From contig JAPKDN010000259.1 of assembly GCA_028822575.1 (NCBI GenBank), forward strand, positions 1 to 5,268: a stretch of DNA of 5,268 nucleotides, read 5' to 3'. Shown here piece after piece: positions 1 through 5,268 of this stretch. Every line of letters starts with the position of its first letter. The stretch's first letter is position 1. The position numbers were made by a program, and so were the translations under genes. The notes beneath the pieces were generated by a model that saw only the letters and a program-made list of their open reading frames with translations, searched no databases and had not been told where the DNA came from. The stretch comes from Alphaproteobacteria bacterium. GTDB taxonomy: Bacteria > Pseudomonadota > Alphaproteobacteria > Thalassobaculales > Thalassobaculaceae.

Positions 1-1031
1 TCTGAGTTTCCGGTACCCTTAAACTCCTCAAAGATAACCTCGTCCATGCGAGAGCCCGTGTCGATCAAGGCGGTAGCGATGATCGATAGCGATCCACCTT
101 CCTCGATGTTACGCGCCGCACCAAAAAACCGTTTCGGCCGCTGAAGCGCGTTGGCATCAACGCCGCCCGTCAACACTTTACCAGAGGACGGCACCACGGT
201 GTTATAGGCACGCGCCAGACGGGTGATAGAGTCTAACAGAATCACAACATCCCGCCGGTGCTCCACCAGTCGTTTCGCCTTTTCGATCACCATCTCCGCA
301 ACCGCGACATGCCGGGTTGCTGGTTCATCAAAAGTCGAACTTATGACCTCGCCGTTTACCGTGCGGGCCATGTCCGTTACTTCTTCAGGACGTTCGTCTA
401 TTAGCAAAACCAGCAAATAGACTTCGGGATGGTTTTTGGCGATTGACGTTGCAATATTTTGCAACATCACAGTCTTGCCAGTCCTTGGTGGAGCCACGAC
501 CAAGGCCCGCTGACCCTTGCCGATTGGCGAGATTAAGTCGATTACCCGGCACGTTGGGTCATTCACCTTGCCGCCAACGGCCTCGAGTTCCAGACCGAGC
601 CGTTCCTCGGGGTACAGAGGCGTCAAGTTGTCGAAGTTGATCCGATGGCGAACGACATCTGGGTCCTCGAAATTAATATTATTGACCTTGAGGAGAGCAA
701 AATACCGCTCCCCGTCCTTCGGCGCGCGGATTTGGCCTTCAACAGTATCCCCAGTCCGCAGCCCAAACCGTCGCACCTGGCTTGGTGAGACATAAATGTC
801 ATCTGGCCCCGGTAGGTAATTTGACTCAGGCGAACGCAAGAATCCAAATCCATCTGAGAGCGTCTCAAGGACACCCATTCCATGGATCGCAACATCATTT
901 TCAGCCAACTGCTTCAAAATCGCGAACATCATGTCTTGCTTGCGCAAAACACTAGCGTTCTCAATTTCGAGCTCTTCAGCATAGGCCAGAAGATCGGCGG
1001 GGGTTTTAGTCTTAAGCTCCTGAAGATGCAT
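1..1031 (-). CDS. rho: Transcription termination factor Rho (partial, C-terminus cut by window start)
   Basis: Hexameric RNA-dependent ATPase and translocase that ends transcription in the cytoplasm. Reading the minus strand from ATG at 1031 gives 343 open codons that run off the window. Alphaproteobacterial Rho is about 420 residues, so some 75 are missing. Visible parts in order: N-terminal helical domain (about 1-48); cold-shock-like primary RNA-binding domain with GFGFLR at 61-66 and [15 protein letters not shown] at 78-92; Walker A APPRTGKT at 180-187; catalytic-glutamate segment IDERPEEV at 211-218; Walker B VVILLD ending at D267; Q-loop [10 protein letters not shown] at 281-290; and R-loop KGTGN at 338-342. 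The start is supported by an in-frame TGA two codons upstream and by the family-typical N-terminus ([14 protein letters not shown]). No clear Shine-Dalgarno is visible. It lies downstream of hemE and hemJ on the same strand, after a 210-bp leader that may control it. The identification is close to certain. Confidence 0.98.
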   Translation of the reverse strand, partial: MHLQELKTKTPADLLAYAEELEIENASVLRKQDMMFAILKQLAENDVAIHGMGVLETLSDGFGFLRSPESNYLPGPDDIYVSPSQVRRFGLRTGDTVEGQIRAPKDGERYFALLKVNNINFEDPDVVRHRINFDNLTPLYPEERLGLELEAVGGKVNDPTCRVIDLISPIGKGQRALVVAPPRTGKTVMLQNIATSIAKNHPEVYLLVLLIDERPEEVTDMARTVNGEVISSTFDEPATRHVAVAEMVIEKAKRLVEHRRDVVILLDSITRLARAYNTVVPSSGKVLTGGVDANALQRPKRFFGAARNIEEGGSLSIIATALIDTGSRMDEVIFEEFKGTGNS

Positions 1032-1093
1032 TTTGCGTCAGGTCTTTTGCTGATAATGAGGATACAGGGTGAGATCGGCTGATACGCTACAGT

Positions 1094-1154
1094 CTGTCCA
1101 TACGGCATTAAGTATAAGTGCTGGACAGGGGTTTTTGGGGCTAACTGTCCCCAG
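1094..1154 (-). promoter_or_regulatory. rho leader with two mutually exclusive hairpins
   Basis: Three segments in the rho 5' leader can pair in two ways (minus-strand sense). Segment A, CTGGGGACAG (1154-1145), can pair with segment B, CTGTCCAG (1128-1121), as an 8-bp stem with a 2-nt GG bulge. Segment B can instead pair with segment C, TGGACAG (1100-1094), as a perfect 7-bp stem (B bases 1128-1122). Because both use B, only one can form at a time. The pairing potential is seen directly. A role in control of rho is inferred by analogy with E. coli rho, which is autoregulated through its leader. The stems are short, so chance is possible. Confidence 0.35.
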
Positions 1155-1167
1155 CGTACGCTTCGAG

Positions 1168-1196
1168 CATTTACCTAAAGCTGAAGAGAAAGTCAA
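1168..1196 (-). promoter_or_regulatory. Weak candidate promoter for rho
   Basis: On the minus strand, TTGACT (1196-1191) matches the sigma70 -35 consensus at 5 of 6 positions. It is followed by a 17-bp spacer and TAAATG (1173-1168), a poor -10 with 3 of 6 matches. Transcription would begin near 1161, just upstream of the paired leader segments. A better isolated -10, TATACT (1116-1111), lies closer to rho but has no matching -35. rho may also be read through from hemE-hemJ, since no terminator is visible between hemJ and rho. Confidence 0.25.
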
Positions 1197-1241
1197 ACAG
1201 CTAAAATTTATAAGTGATCGCTTTTTTGGAACAACCAGGTT

Positions 1242-1673
1242 TTAGAACGGCTTAAGCACCACAAGAAGGACAATCACGATCATCAACACCGTCGGCGCTT
1301 CGTTAAAGAACCGGAAAAACTTCGCAGAAAGCATATTGGCATCTCGTTCGAAAAACCGGCGCCAGCGCGATAACGCGCCGTGAACTCCAGTCATACCAAC
1401 CAATGCCAGAATCTTCCATTGCATCCAGCCATCCTCGAGATGGCTCGGAACTAAGATTAACATCCAAACACCAAGCCCAAAGCTAGCGATCATCGCTGGA
1501 TTGATGATCGCCCGTATCAATCTGCGCTCCATGATCTTGAGCGTTTCGGACAATTCTGATCCAACAGCAGCATCCGCGTGATAGACAAATAGACGCGGCA
1601 GATAGAGCATTCCCGCCATCCACGCCATGACGCTGATGATATGAAAAGCTTTAATTAGCGGATAAAATTCCAT
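1242..1673 (-). CDS. hemJ: HemJ-type protoporphyrinogen IX oxidase, four-helix membrane protein
   Basis: HemJ family (UPF0093/CopD-like), an inner-membrane haem-binding protein that oxidises protoporphyrinogen IX to protoporphyrin IX, the step before ferrochelatase. The 143-residue product matches the usual family length of about 140-150. Hydrophobic segments lie at about 7-27, 54-74, 86-103 and 126-142. Family features seen include H11 in the first helix (IKAFHIISVMAWMAGM), the LPRLFVYH segment with R28 and H32, the QWK segment with K87, and the C-terminal RFFNEAPTVLMI followed by a terminal KPF. The start is uncertain: ATG at 1673 is preceded directly by an in-frame TTG at 1676. An AGGG lies 10 nt before the ATG but 7 nt before the TTG, so a 144-residue form is possible. 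It starts 27 bp after hemE on the same strand, which supports a haem operon. No other protoporphyrinogen oxidase type is seen in the window. Confidence 0.9.
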   Translation of the reverse strand: MEFYPLIKAFHIISVMAWMAGMLYLPRLFVYHADAAVGSELSETLKIMERRLIRAIINPAMIASFGLGVWMLILVPSHLEDGWMQWKILALVGMTGVHGALSRWRRFFERDANMLSAKFFRFFNEAPTVLMIVIVLLVVLKPF

Positions 1674-1700
1674 CAATGTATCGCCCTGGGAGAATTCGAA

Positions 1701-2738
1701 TTAATCTTGATTAGGTTCGCGTAAGAACTGCGCGAGCTCTTCAACATGCTCCGGCGGCGTAATCGGTATAACACCGTGACCAAGATTAAAAACAAAAGGC
1801 CCACCGCCTAAATGCGTTCTTATCTTGGTGACAGCAGACCGCATTACATCCCCACCAGTGACCAAGGCGATTGGATCCAAATTTCCCTGCACGGGCATAA
1901 GAGGTTGAATTTCCCGAGCAGCCCATTCGGTGGGGACACTAGTATCCAGGGCCACTGCGTCCACACCTGACTGCTCCACGAAGGCTCGATACTGAACGCC
2001 AGCGCCCTTTGGAAACCCTATTATCGGGATCTGCGGATAATCTTTTTTTAACCGGTCGGTGATCCGTCGTATGGGCTGAAGCACCCATGTCTCGAATTGA
2101 TCGGGTGCCAATACGCCCGCCCAGGAATCAAATAACTTCACGATCGAAGCGCCGGCCTCGATCTGAGAGCCCAAATGCCGTATCGTCGCTTCAACCAACA
2201 TATCGATTAGAGCGCTAAACCCTTTCGGATCAGAGAACGCCCACTGTTTTGTTTTCGCGAAGTCTTTGCTCGATCGGCCTTCAACCATATAGGTCGCCAC
2301 CGTCCAGGGAGCACCCGCAAAGCCAATCAAGGCGACATCTTCAGGTAGTTCCTGGCTCACCCTTGAGACAGTCTCGTAAGTGGCTTCAATTTGGGACCAT
2401 GACCTATCTGGTGATAAACGGGATAGATCAACAGAATTTTCTACTGGCTCCAAAACTGGCCCTATCCCCTCCTCGAAATGCAAGGGTTGGCCCAAGCCAT
2501 AAGGAATAATCAGAATATCCGAGAATAAAATTGCCCCGTCTGGGTGAAACCTTCTTATCGGTTGGAGTGTGACTTCTGCAGCTAATTTAGGTGTGAGACA
2601 CAGGTCCATGAATGACCCAGCGTCCGCACGTAATTTCCGATACTCTGGAAGATAACGCCCAGCCTGTCGCATTAGCCAGAACGGGGTTCGCTCCGAAGTA
2701 GCACCACGAAGGACATCGAGAATCAGCTGCTTGGTCAT
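1701..2738 (-). CDS. hemE: Uroporphyrinogen decarboxylase HemE
   Basis: Cytoplasmic TIM-barrel enzyme that removes four carboxyl groups from uroporphyrinogen III to give coproporphyrinogen III. It has no cofactor. The 345 residues equal the normal family length. Signature 1, PFWLMRQAGRYLPEYR, is at 19-34 with substrate-binding R24 and R28. The catalytic aspartate is D74 in FSDILIIP. Signature 2, GFAGAPWTVATYMVEG, is at 139-154 with the conserved Y150. FDSWAG at 203-208, IGFPKGAG at 240-247, QGNLDP at 284-289 and NLGHGVIP at 318-325 with the conserved H321 complete the active-site set. The ATG at 2738 gives the usual short N-terminus (MTKQLILDVLRG). The ribosome site is weak (GGATAGAG, somewhat distant). 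It leads a minus-strand block with hemJ and rho, and faces the putative origin, as hemE does in Caulobacter and Rickettsia. The gene is intact. Confidence 0.98.
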   Translation of the reverse strand: MTKQLILDVLRGATSERTPFWLMRQAGRYLPEYRKLRADAGSFMDLCLTPKLAAEVTLQPIRRFHPDGAILFSDILIIPYGLGQPLHFEEGIGPVLEPVENSVDLSRLSPDRSWSQIEATYETVSRVSQELPEDVALIGFAGAPWTVATYMVEGRSSKDFAKTKQWAFSDPKGFSALIDMLVEATIRHLGSQIEAGASIVKLFDSWAGVLAPDQFETWVLQPIRRITDRLKKDYPQIPIIGFPKGAGVQYRAFVEQSGVDAVALDTSVPTEWAAREIQPLMPVQGNLDPIALVTGGDVMRSAVTKIRTHLGGGPFVFNLGHGVIPITPPEHVEELAQFLREPNQD

Positions 2739-2761
2739 GGGAATTGCTCTATCCGGTTAAG

Positions 2762-2787
2762 GCTAAAATATACAGCTAAAATATAGT
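2762..2787. repeat. Tandem 13-mer repeat in AT-rich block, candidate DNA unwinding element
   Basis: Two adjacent 13-bp units, GCTAAAATATACA (2762-2774) and GCTAAAATATAGT (2775-2787), share their first 11 bases. The next 13 bp (2788-2800, GAGATGAAATTAA) is AT-rich but only loosely similar. AT-rich 13-mers next to DnaA boxes are the classical form of an origin unwinding element, as in E. coli oriC. The repeat is seen directly and the role is inferred. Read on the minus strand, each unit contains TATATT, a possible -10 for hemE (2772-2767 and 2785-2780), though I find no good -35 for either. The block may therefore serve both purposes. Confidence 0.55.
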
Positions 2788-2823
2788 GAGATGAAATTAA
2801 TTGAAGTTGTAGTGGTTAGCTGT
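2772..2823. repeat. 8-bp inverted repeat around the AT-rich block
   Basis: ACAGCTAA at 2772-2779 and TTAGCTGT at 2816-2823 are perfect inverse complements separated by 36 bp of mostly AT-rich sequence. The left arm overlaps the junction of the two 13-mers. It could form a long-loop stem in single-stranded DNA or in the hemE leader. A function is not demonstrated. Confidence 0.4.
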
Positions 2824-2842
2824 GATTCTTGGGGATTAATGA

Positions 2843-2851
2843 TTGTTCACA
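2843..2851 (+). promoter_or_regulatory. DnaA-box-like 9-mer, one mismatch
   Basis: TTGTTCACA differs from the DnaA consensus TTATNCACA only at position 3. It is followed at an 11-bp offset, about one helical turn, by TTCTCCACC (2854-2862, two mismatches), so the pair could be bound on the same face of the helix. It lies 56 bp from the 13-mer repeat, in the expected order for an origin. A 5-bp inverted repeat, CAGGT/ACCTG (2850-2854 and 2860-2864), overlaps the pair. Confidence 0.5.
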
Positions 2852-2876
2852 GGTTCTCCACCTGCAGGGCCTAATT

Positions 2877-2906
2877 CTGACAACGCGCATCGGCATTGGA
2901 TAGAAT
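2877..2906 (+). promoter_or_regulatory. Sigma70-type promoter for the ppsR-maf-coaE-dnaQ block
   Basis: CTGACA (2877-2882) matches the -35 consensus at 5 of 6 positions. It is followed by an 18-bp spacer and TAGAAT (2901-2906), matching the -10 at 5 of 6. This is the best plus-strand promoter I can see in the gap. Transcription would start near 2913, leaving a leader of about 230 nt before the first gene and crossing the right half of the putative origin. A weaker alternative is TTGATC (3007-3012), 17 bp, TAACAA (3030-3035). Confidence 0.5.
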
Positions 2907-3000
2907 GTGGGAAAACCGGACGAAAGTGTTTTCGCACGTCATTGTGAGTCTCGGGAATAAAAAGCATAAGTCGGCCCCGGCTTTTTTGTCCACGCTTCGC

Positions 3001-3024
3001 GCGCTGTTGATCATCAGACAGCGC
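3001..3024. repeat. 24-bp inverted repeat inside the putative origin
   Basis: GCGCTGT (3001-3007) and ACAGCGC (3018-3024) are perfect 7-bp inverse complements around a 10-nt centre that contains the palindrome TGATCA. It is not followed by a T-run, so it is not a rho-independent terminator. It could be a binding site for a dimeric protein, or a hairpin in the leader of the rightward transcript. An 8-bp palindrome, AAGCGCTT (3036-3043), lies 11 bp further on. Confidence 0.45.
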
Positions 3025-3096
3025 CACTCTAACAAAAGCGCTTGTAATAACCGTGAAAGAAGGACGGCTTACATCTTTGGTGTTCCGGATGGCATG

Positions 3097-3105
3097 TTAT
3101 CCCCA
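3097..3105 (+). promoter_or_regulatory. DnaA-box-like 9-mer, one mismatch
   Basis: TTATCCCCA differs from TTATCCACA only at position 7. It marks the right side of the putative origin, 38 bp before the preferred start of the PPDK regulatory gene. The longer reading of that gene, from GTG at 3053, would place this box inside coding sequence, one reason to prefer the later start. Confidence 0.4.
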
Positions 3106-3142
3106 TAATGAGACTTCTGAACAAGGCCAGGTACAAGTGGTG

Positions 3143-3964
3143 ATGACGGATCAAATCCATATACACTTGGTTTCTGATGCCACTGGGGAGACTAACCATC
3201 AGATAGCCCGCGCCTGTATGGTTCAATTTCAAGGCGTGCGCCCAACCGAGCATGTGTGGTCCCTGGTTCGAACCAGCAGCCACATCGAGAAGATTCTGAC
3301 GGCCGTTGAGGCCTATTGCGGTCCTGTGTTTTTCACCCTGGTAGACGCCGACCTAAGACGCCAGTTGACCGAAGGGTGTCAGAACCTCAAGGTGCCTTGC
3401 GTGTCAGTTCTTGATCCCGTTCTTGATGCATTAAGAGCCTACCTCGGCGTGGAAAGCCGCGGAATGCCTGGGCGGCAACACAGAATGGACGCCGCGTATT
3501 TCGAGCGTATCGAAGCCATGGACTTCACATTGGTTCATGATGATGGGCAGCTAACCAATGACCTTGCCGGCGCGGACATCATCATCCTGGGTGTGTCGCG
3601 AACCTCAAAGACGCCGACATCGTTATACCTGGCTAATCGAGGGTACAAGACCGCTAACATCCCGTTGGTTCCGAATGTTCCTCTACCCGATCAGGTAATA
3701 AAAGCAAGCGGCCCTTTTATCGTCGGACTAACCAATGACCCGGTCCGCCTGACCCAAGTTCGACGGACCCGGATGCTGATGCTTAACCAAAAGGATGAGA
3801 CTGACTATATCGACCTTGAAAAGGTACGAAGAGAAGTGACTGACGCACGTCGGTTGTTTAGAAAACAGGGGTGGCCAGTCATCGACGTGACCCGGCGATC
3901 AATCGAAGAAACAGCGGCCACGGTGTTGCAACACTACGCACAGTTTAAAGGGAAAGAAGGCTAA
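3143..3964 (+). CDS. ppsR: Pyruvate, phosphate dikinase regulatory protein (DUF299 / RP001 family)
   Basis: PPSRP family: bifunctional kinase/phosphorylase that inactivates pyruvate, phosphate dikinase (or PEP synthase) by ADP-dependent phosphorylation of a threonine and reactivates it by Pi-dependent phosphorolysis. It acts in the cytoplasm at the pyruvate/PEP node. From ATG 3143 the protein has 273 residues, the usual length. Visible are the N-terminal HLVSDATGET (8-17), the P-loop-like LGVSRTSKT (149-157), and the conserved continuation TPTSLYLANRGYKTANIPLV with VGLTNDPVRL at 194-203. An in-frame GTG at 3053 would add 30 residues (MKEGRLTSLVF...) that do not resemble the family, so ATG 3143 is preferred. 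In-frame GTG codons at 3137 and 3140 are close alternatives. The upstream ribosome site is weak (AGG at 3129-3131). It is first in a tight operon with maf. Whether its partner is PPDK or PEP synthase cannot be told here; PPDK is the usual partner in Alphaproteobacteria. The symbol is tentative. Confidence 0.93.
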   Translation: MTDQIHIHLVSDATGETNHQIARACMVQFQGVRPTEHVWSLVRTSSHIEKILTAVEAYCGPVFFTLVDADLRRQLTEGCQNLKVPCVSVLDPVLDALRAYLGVESRGMPGRQHRMDAAYFERIEAMDFTLVHDDGQLTNDLAGADIIILGVSRTSKTPTSLYLANRGYKTANIPLVPNVPLPDQVIKASGPFIVGLTNDPVRLTQVRRTRMLMLNQKDETDYIDLEKVRREVTDARRLFRKQGWPVIDVTRRSIEETAATVLQHYAQFKGKEG

Positions 3965-3970
3965 TCGACG

Positions 3971-4600
3971 ATGGCTGATGCGCTCATGGGTTCAAAGACT
4001 GGAAAAAAGGAACTTATCCTAGCGTCAAGCAGCGCGACCAGGGCGAGTATTCTCCAGGGTGCCGGCTTGGTTTTCAAGATCGAACGGCCAACGGTTGATG
4101 AATCCACCATCCGCCGGTTGATGATCGCGTCGGGGGCCGATGTGGAGTCTGGCGCGGCGCGGCTTGCCGACCTCAAGGCCCTGGAGATTAGCGCCAAACA
4201 CCCCGCTTGCTTGGTCGTGGGTGCAGATCAAATCTTAGAAAGCGAAGGGGTCTGGTTTGAAAAGCCGGTCAATCGTGGTCAGGCGCGCAAACAGCTCGAA
4301 CAATTATCTGGTGGACAGCATCGCTTGATAAGCAGTGTCGCCGTGGCGCTTAACAATTCTGTGATATGGCGCCATACGGATCACGCCGTTCTGAATATGC
4401 GAACGCTCAGCGAGTGTTTCCTGGCCGCTTATCTCCAAATAATGGGTGACCGTCTGCTTAGTTCAGTCGGTGGGTATCAGATTGAGAGCCTCGGTGCGCA
4501 GTTATTCGACTCGGTGACTGGCGATCACTACACGATTTTAGGATTGCCTCTCCTGCCCGTCCTCAAGTTTCTTCGCGAAAAAGACGTTTTGGAAACCTGA
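3971..4600 (+). CDS. maf: Maf family nucleoside triphosphate pyrophosphatase
   Basis: Maf/HAM1-fold cytoplasmic house-cleaning enzyme that hydrolyses non-standard or modified nucleoside triphosphates to the monophosphate and pyrophosphate. The 209 residues are close to the family size of about 190-210. Motifs: LILASSSATRASIL at 15-28 (phosphate-binding loop, S19-S21 and R24), VVGADQIL at 82-89 with the catalytic D86, FEKP at 96-99, LSGGQHRLISSVAV at 112-125, GGYQIES at 167-173, and the C-terminal GDHYTILGLPLLPVLKFL at 184-201. Substrate preference (dTTP/UTP type or m7GTP type) cannot be assigned safely. It starts 6 bp after the PPDK regulator stop, with GAAGG upstream. ATG 3986 is an alternative start that removes five residues and also keeps every motif. 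In Caulobacter-type origin clusters aroE usually follows maf, but here coaE follows directly. Confidence 0.94.
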   Translation: MADALMGSKTGKKELILASSSATRASILQGAGLVFKIERPTVDESTIRRLMIASGADVESGAARLADLKALEISAKHPACLVVGADQILESEGVWFEKPVNRGQARKQLEQLSGGQHRLISSVAVALNNSVIWRHTDHAVLNMRTLSECFLAAYLQIMGDRLLSSVGGYQIESLGAQLFDSVTGDHYTILGLPLLPVLKFLREKDVLET

Positions 4601-4604
4601 TAGC

Positions 4605-5210
4605 ATGCGAATTATTGGCCTAACAGGATCGATCGCCATGGGCAAAAGCACGGCGGCACGGATGTTGCGGTGTCTAGGGCTCCCGATCCATGACGCCGAT
4701 GCTTGTGTCCACCGCCTATTCGCGCAGTCGGGGCGGGCGGTAGCACCAATTTCAGAGGCTTTTCCAGGCGTGGTCGTGAATGGCTCTGTCGACCGAAACA
4801 AACTCGGAGCCAAGGTGTTCGGTAAGCCCGATGAGCTCAACCGGCTGGAAGCGATCGTTCATCCATTGGTACGAGATGAACGTGATCGCTTTCTCTCGGA
4901 AAACCGCCGCCGACGCTCGCGATTGGTCGTGCTCGATGTGCCCTTACTATATGAAACAAAGGGACAGGGCCTTTGTGATAAGGTCATCGTGGTTAGCGCG
5001 CCAGCATTTCTCCAGCGCCGCCGGGCCTTGGTGCGCCCAGAGATGACCACTGATAAACTTGCACTGATTCTGGCCCGTCAGATGCCAGATCATAAAAAGC
5101 GCCAACTGGCCGACGTGGTTATCTCCACGGGGCTTGGGTTTTCGGATACACGTCGCAGGCTTGCACGATACATTCACCGCCTACAGGAATTGCCAGGCGC
5201 GGGCCGATAG
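4605..5210 (+). CDS. coaE: Dephospho-CoA kinase CoaE
   Basis: P-loop kinase that phosphorylates the 3'-hydroxyl of dephospho-CoA with ATP, the last step of coenzyme A synthesis, in the cytoplasm. The 201 residues are normal for the family. Walker A GSIAMGKST is at 8-16 after an opening MRIIGLT. The conserved DAD (30-32) follows in LPIHDADACVHRLF. LEAIVHPLVR (81-90), VVLDVPLLYET (108-118) for the substrate side, and RQMPDHKKRQLADVVISTG (158-176), the conserved C-terminal adenine-side segment, complete the set. The ATG start puts the P-loop at the very N-terminus, as expected. It begins 4 bp after the maf stop, implying translational coupling. Its stop codon overlaps the ribosome site of dnaQ. 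The sequence appears intact. Confidence 0.97.
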   Translation: MRIIGLTGSIAMGKSTAARMLRCLGLPIHDADACVHRLFAQSGRAVAPISEAFPGVVVNGSVDRNKLGAKVFGKPDELNRLEAIVHPLVRDERDRFLSENRRRRSRLVVLDVPLLYETKGQGLCDKVIVVSAPAFLQRRRALVRPEMTTDKLALILARQMPDHKKRQLADVVISTGLGFSDTRRRLARYIHRLQELPGAGR

Positions 5211-5213
5211 GAG
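5209..5213 (+). promoter_or_regulatory. Ribosome binding site fixing the GTG start of dnaQ
   Basis: AGGAG at 5209-5213 overlaps the TAG stop of coaE (5208-5210) and sits 7 nt before GTG 5221. This is the strongest Shine-Dalgarno in the window and supports a GTG start for dnaQ with coupling to coaE translation. Confidence 0.75.
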
Positions 5214-5220
5214 ACATCGG

Positions 5221-5268
5221 GTGAGGGAAATCGTCCTAGATACGGAAACCACGGGGCTCGACGCCTTG
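5221..5268 (+). CDS. dnaQ: DNA polymerase III epsilon subunit, proofreading exonuclease (partial, 5' end only)
   Basis: The 3'-5' proofreading exonuclease of the replicative polymerase. Only 16 codons are in the window, reading (M)REIVLDTETTGLDAL. The ExoI motif DTETTGL, with the metal-binding Asp and Glu, lies right after the N-terminal strand, exactly as in DnaQ. Context supports this: dnaQ commonly follows coaE beside the alphaproteobacterial origin. The start is GTG 5221, backed by AGGAG 7 nt upstream. The gap to coaE is 10 bp. Other DEDD exonucleases share the motif, so the short fragment alone would not be decisive. Confidence 0.88.
   Translation, partial: MREIVLDTETTGLDAL

Larger units (their letters stand above)
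2739..3142. other. Putative chromosomal replication origin (oriC) between hemE and the RP001-family gene
   Basis: A 404-bp gap without a credible gene. The main evidence is context: in Caulobacter and Rickettsia the origin lies between divergent hemE and the RP001/DUF299 gene, exactly as here, and all genes in the window point outward from it. Inside are an AT-rich block beside hemE (about 2757-2803) holding a 13-bp-period repeat, as expected for an unwinding element, and DnaA-box-like 9-mers. Two boxes differ from TTATNCACA at one position (2843-2851 and 3097-3105). Four more differ at two positions: TTCTCCACC 2854-2862, TTGTCCACG 2986-2994, and on the minus strand 2906-2914 and 2952-2960. 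By a simple count about 0.3 one-mismatch and about 3 two-mismatch hits are expected by chance, so the weaker ones carry little weight. No perfect box and no full CtrA site (TTAA-N7-TTAA) is seen. The call rests on synteny more than on boxes. Confidence 0.7.

Noticed and set aside
623..898. 91-codon minus-strand open frame inside rho, and several plus-strand frames across 223-1082
   Set aside because: The rho frame is continuous through this whole region with all family motifs. The other frames give low-complexity, family-less peptides and are shadows.
2757..2839. TTAA half-sites that could be CtrA sites
   Set aside because: None of the TTAA tetramers (2757, 2797, 2836) has a second TTAA after 7 bp, so no full CtrA site is present.
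2821..2950. GANTC (CcrM) sites at 2824-2828 and 2946-2950
   Set aside because: Two sites in about 400 bp is close to the chance expectation of roughly 1.6, so they do not show CcrM control by themselves.
2973..2987. GC-rich GGCCCCGGC followed by a run of six T, resembling a rho-independent terminator
   Set aside because: The GC part cannot form a stem with a loop of three or more bases. A terminator here would also block the only promoter candidate for the right-hand operon.
2836..3108. Short open frames within the hemE-ppsR gap (minus 2836-3027, plus 2896-3108)
   Set aside because: No recognisable domain, no convincing ribosome site, and mutual overlap on opposite strands. The gap is better explained as an origin and leader.
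3053..3142. N-terminal extension of the PPDK regulator from GTG 3053
   Set aside because: The extra 30 residues do not resemble the family, would cover a DnaA-like box, and the 273-residue form from ATG 3143 matches the usual family length.
1..5268. Mobile element, CRISPR array, defence system or tRNA/rRNA gene
   Set aside because: No long repeats, transposase motifs, regularly spaced repeats or RNA-gene cores were seen. Nearly all sequence is covered by housekeeping genes.

Overview
The window looks like ordinary alphaproteobacterial chromosome, and it most likely spans the replication origin. Two gene blocks run outward from a central 404-bp non-coding gap. To the left, on the minus strand, are hemE, a hemJ-type membrane protein and rho, which is cut at the window start. 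To the right, on the plus strand, are a PPDK regulatory protein gene (DUF299, the RP001 family), maf, coaE and the first 16 codons of dnaQ. This order, with hemE and the RP001-family gene divergent around a gap, is the conserved origin neighbourhood known from Caulobacter and Rickettsia. The protein sequences also fit Alphaproteobacteria, for example the APPRTGKT P-loop and GTGNS R-loop of Rho. The genus cannot be named from the sequence.

Layout: 1-1031 is rho (minus, C-terminus missing). 1032-1241 is a rho leader with two mutually exclusive hairpins and a weak promoter candidate. 1242-1673 is hemJ (minus). 1701-2738 is hemE (minus). 2739-3142 is the putative oriC, with an AT-rich stretch containing a 13-bp-period repeat, several DnaA-box-like 9-mers, inverted repeats and a good sigma70-type promoter pointing right. 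3143-3964 is the PPDK regulatory gene, 3971-4600 maf, 4605-5210 coaE and 5221-5268+ dnaQ. The gaps on the right are 4-10 bp, so these genes are probably one operon.

How the genes work together: hemE and hemJ act at two steps of haem synthesis (uroporphyrinogen III to coproporphyrinogen III, and protoporphyrinogen IX to protoporphyrin IX). The rho gene follows them. The right block mixes metabolic control (PPDK regulator), nucleotide-pool cleaning (Maf), the last step of CoA synthesis (CoaE) and replication proofreading (DnaQ). Every gene is transcribed away from the gap, so all would be on the leading strand if replication starts there. I found no mobile element, CRISPR array, tRNA, rRNA or new defence-type system. 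The points most worth checking are the origin and the rho leader.
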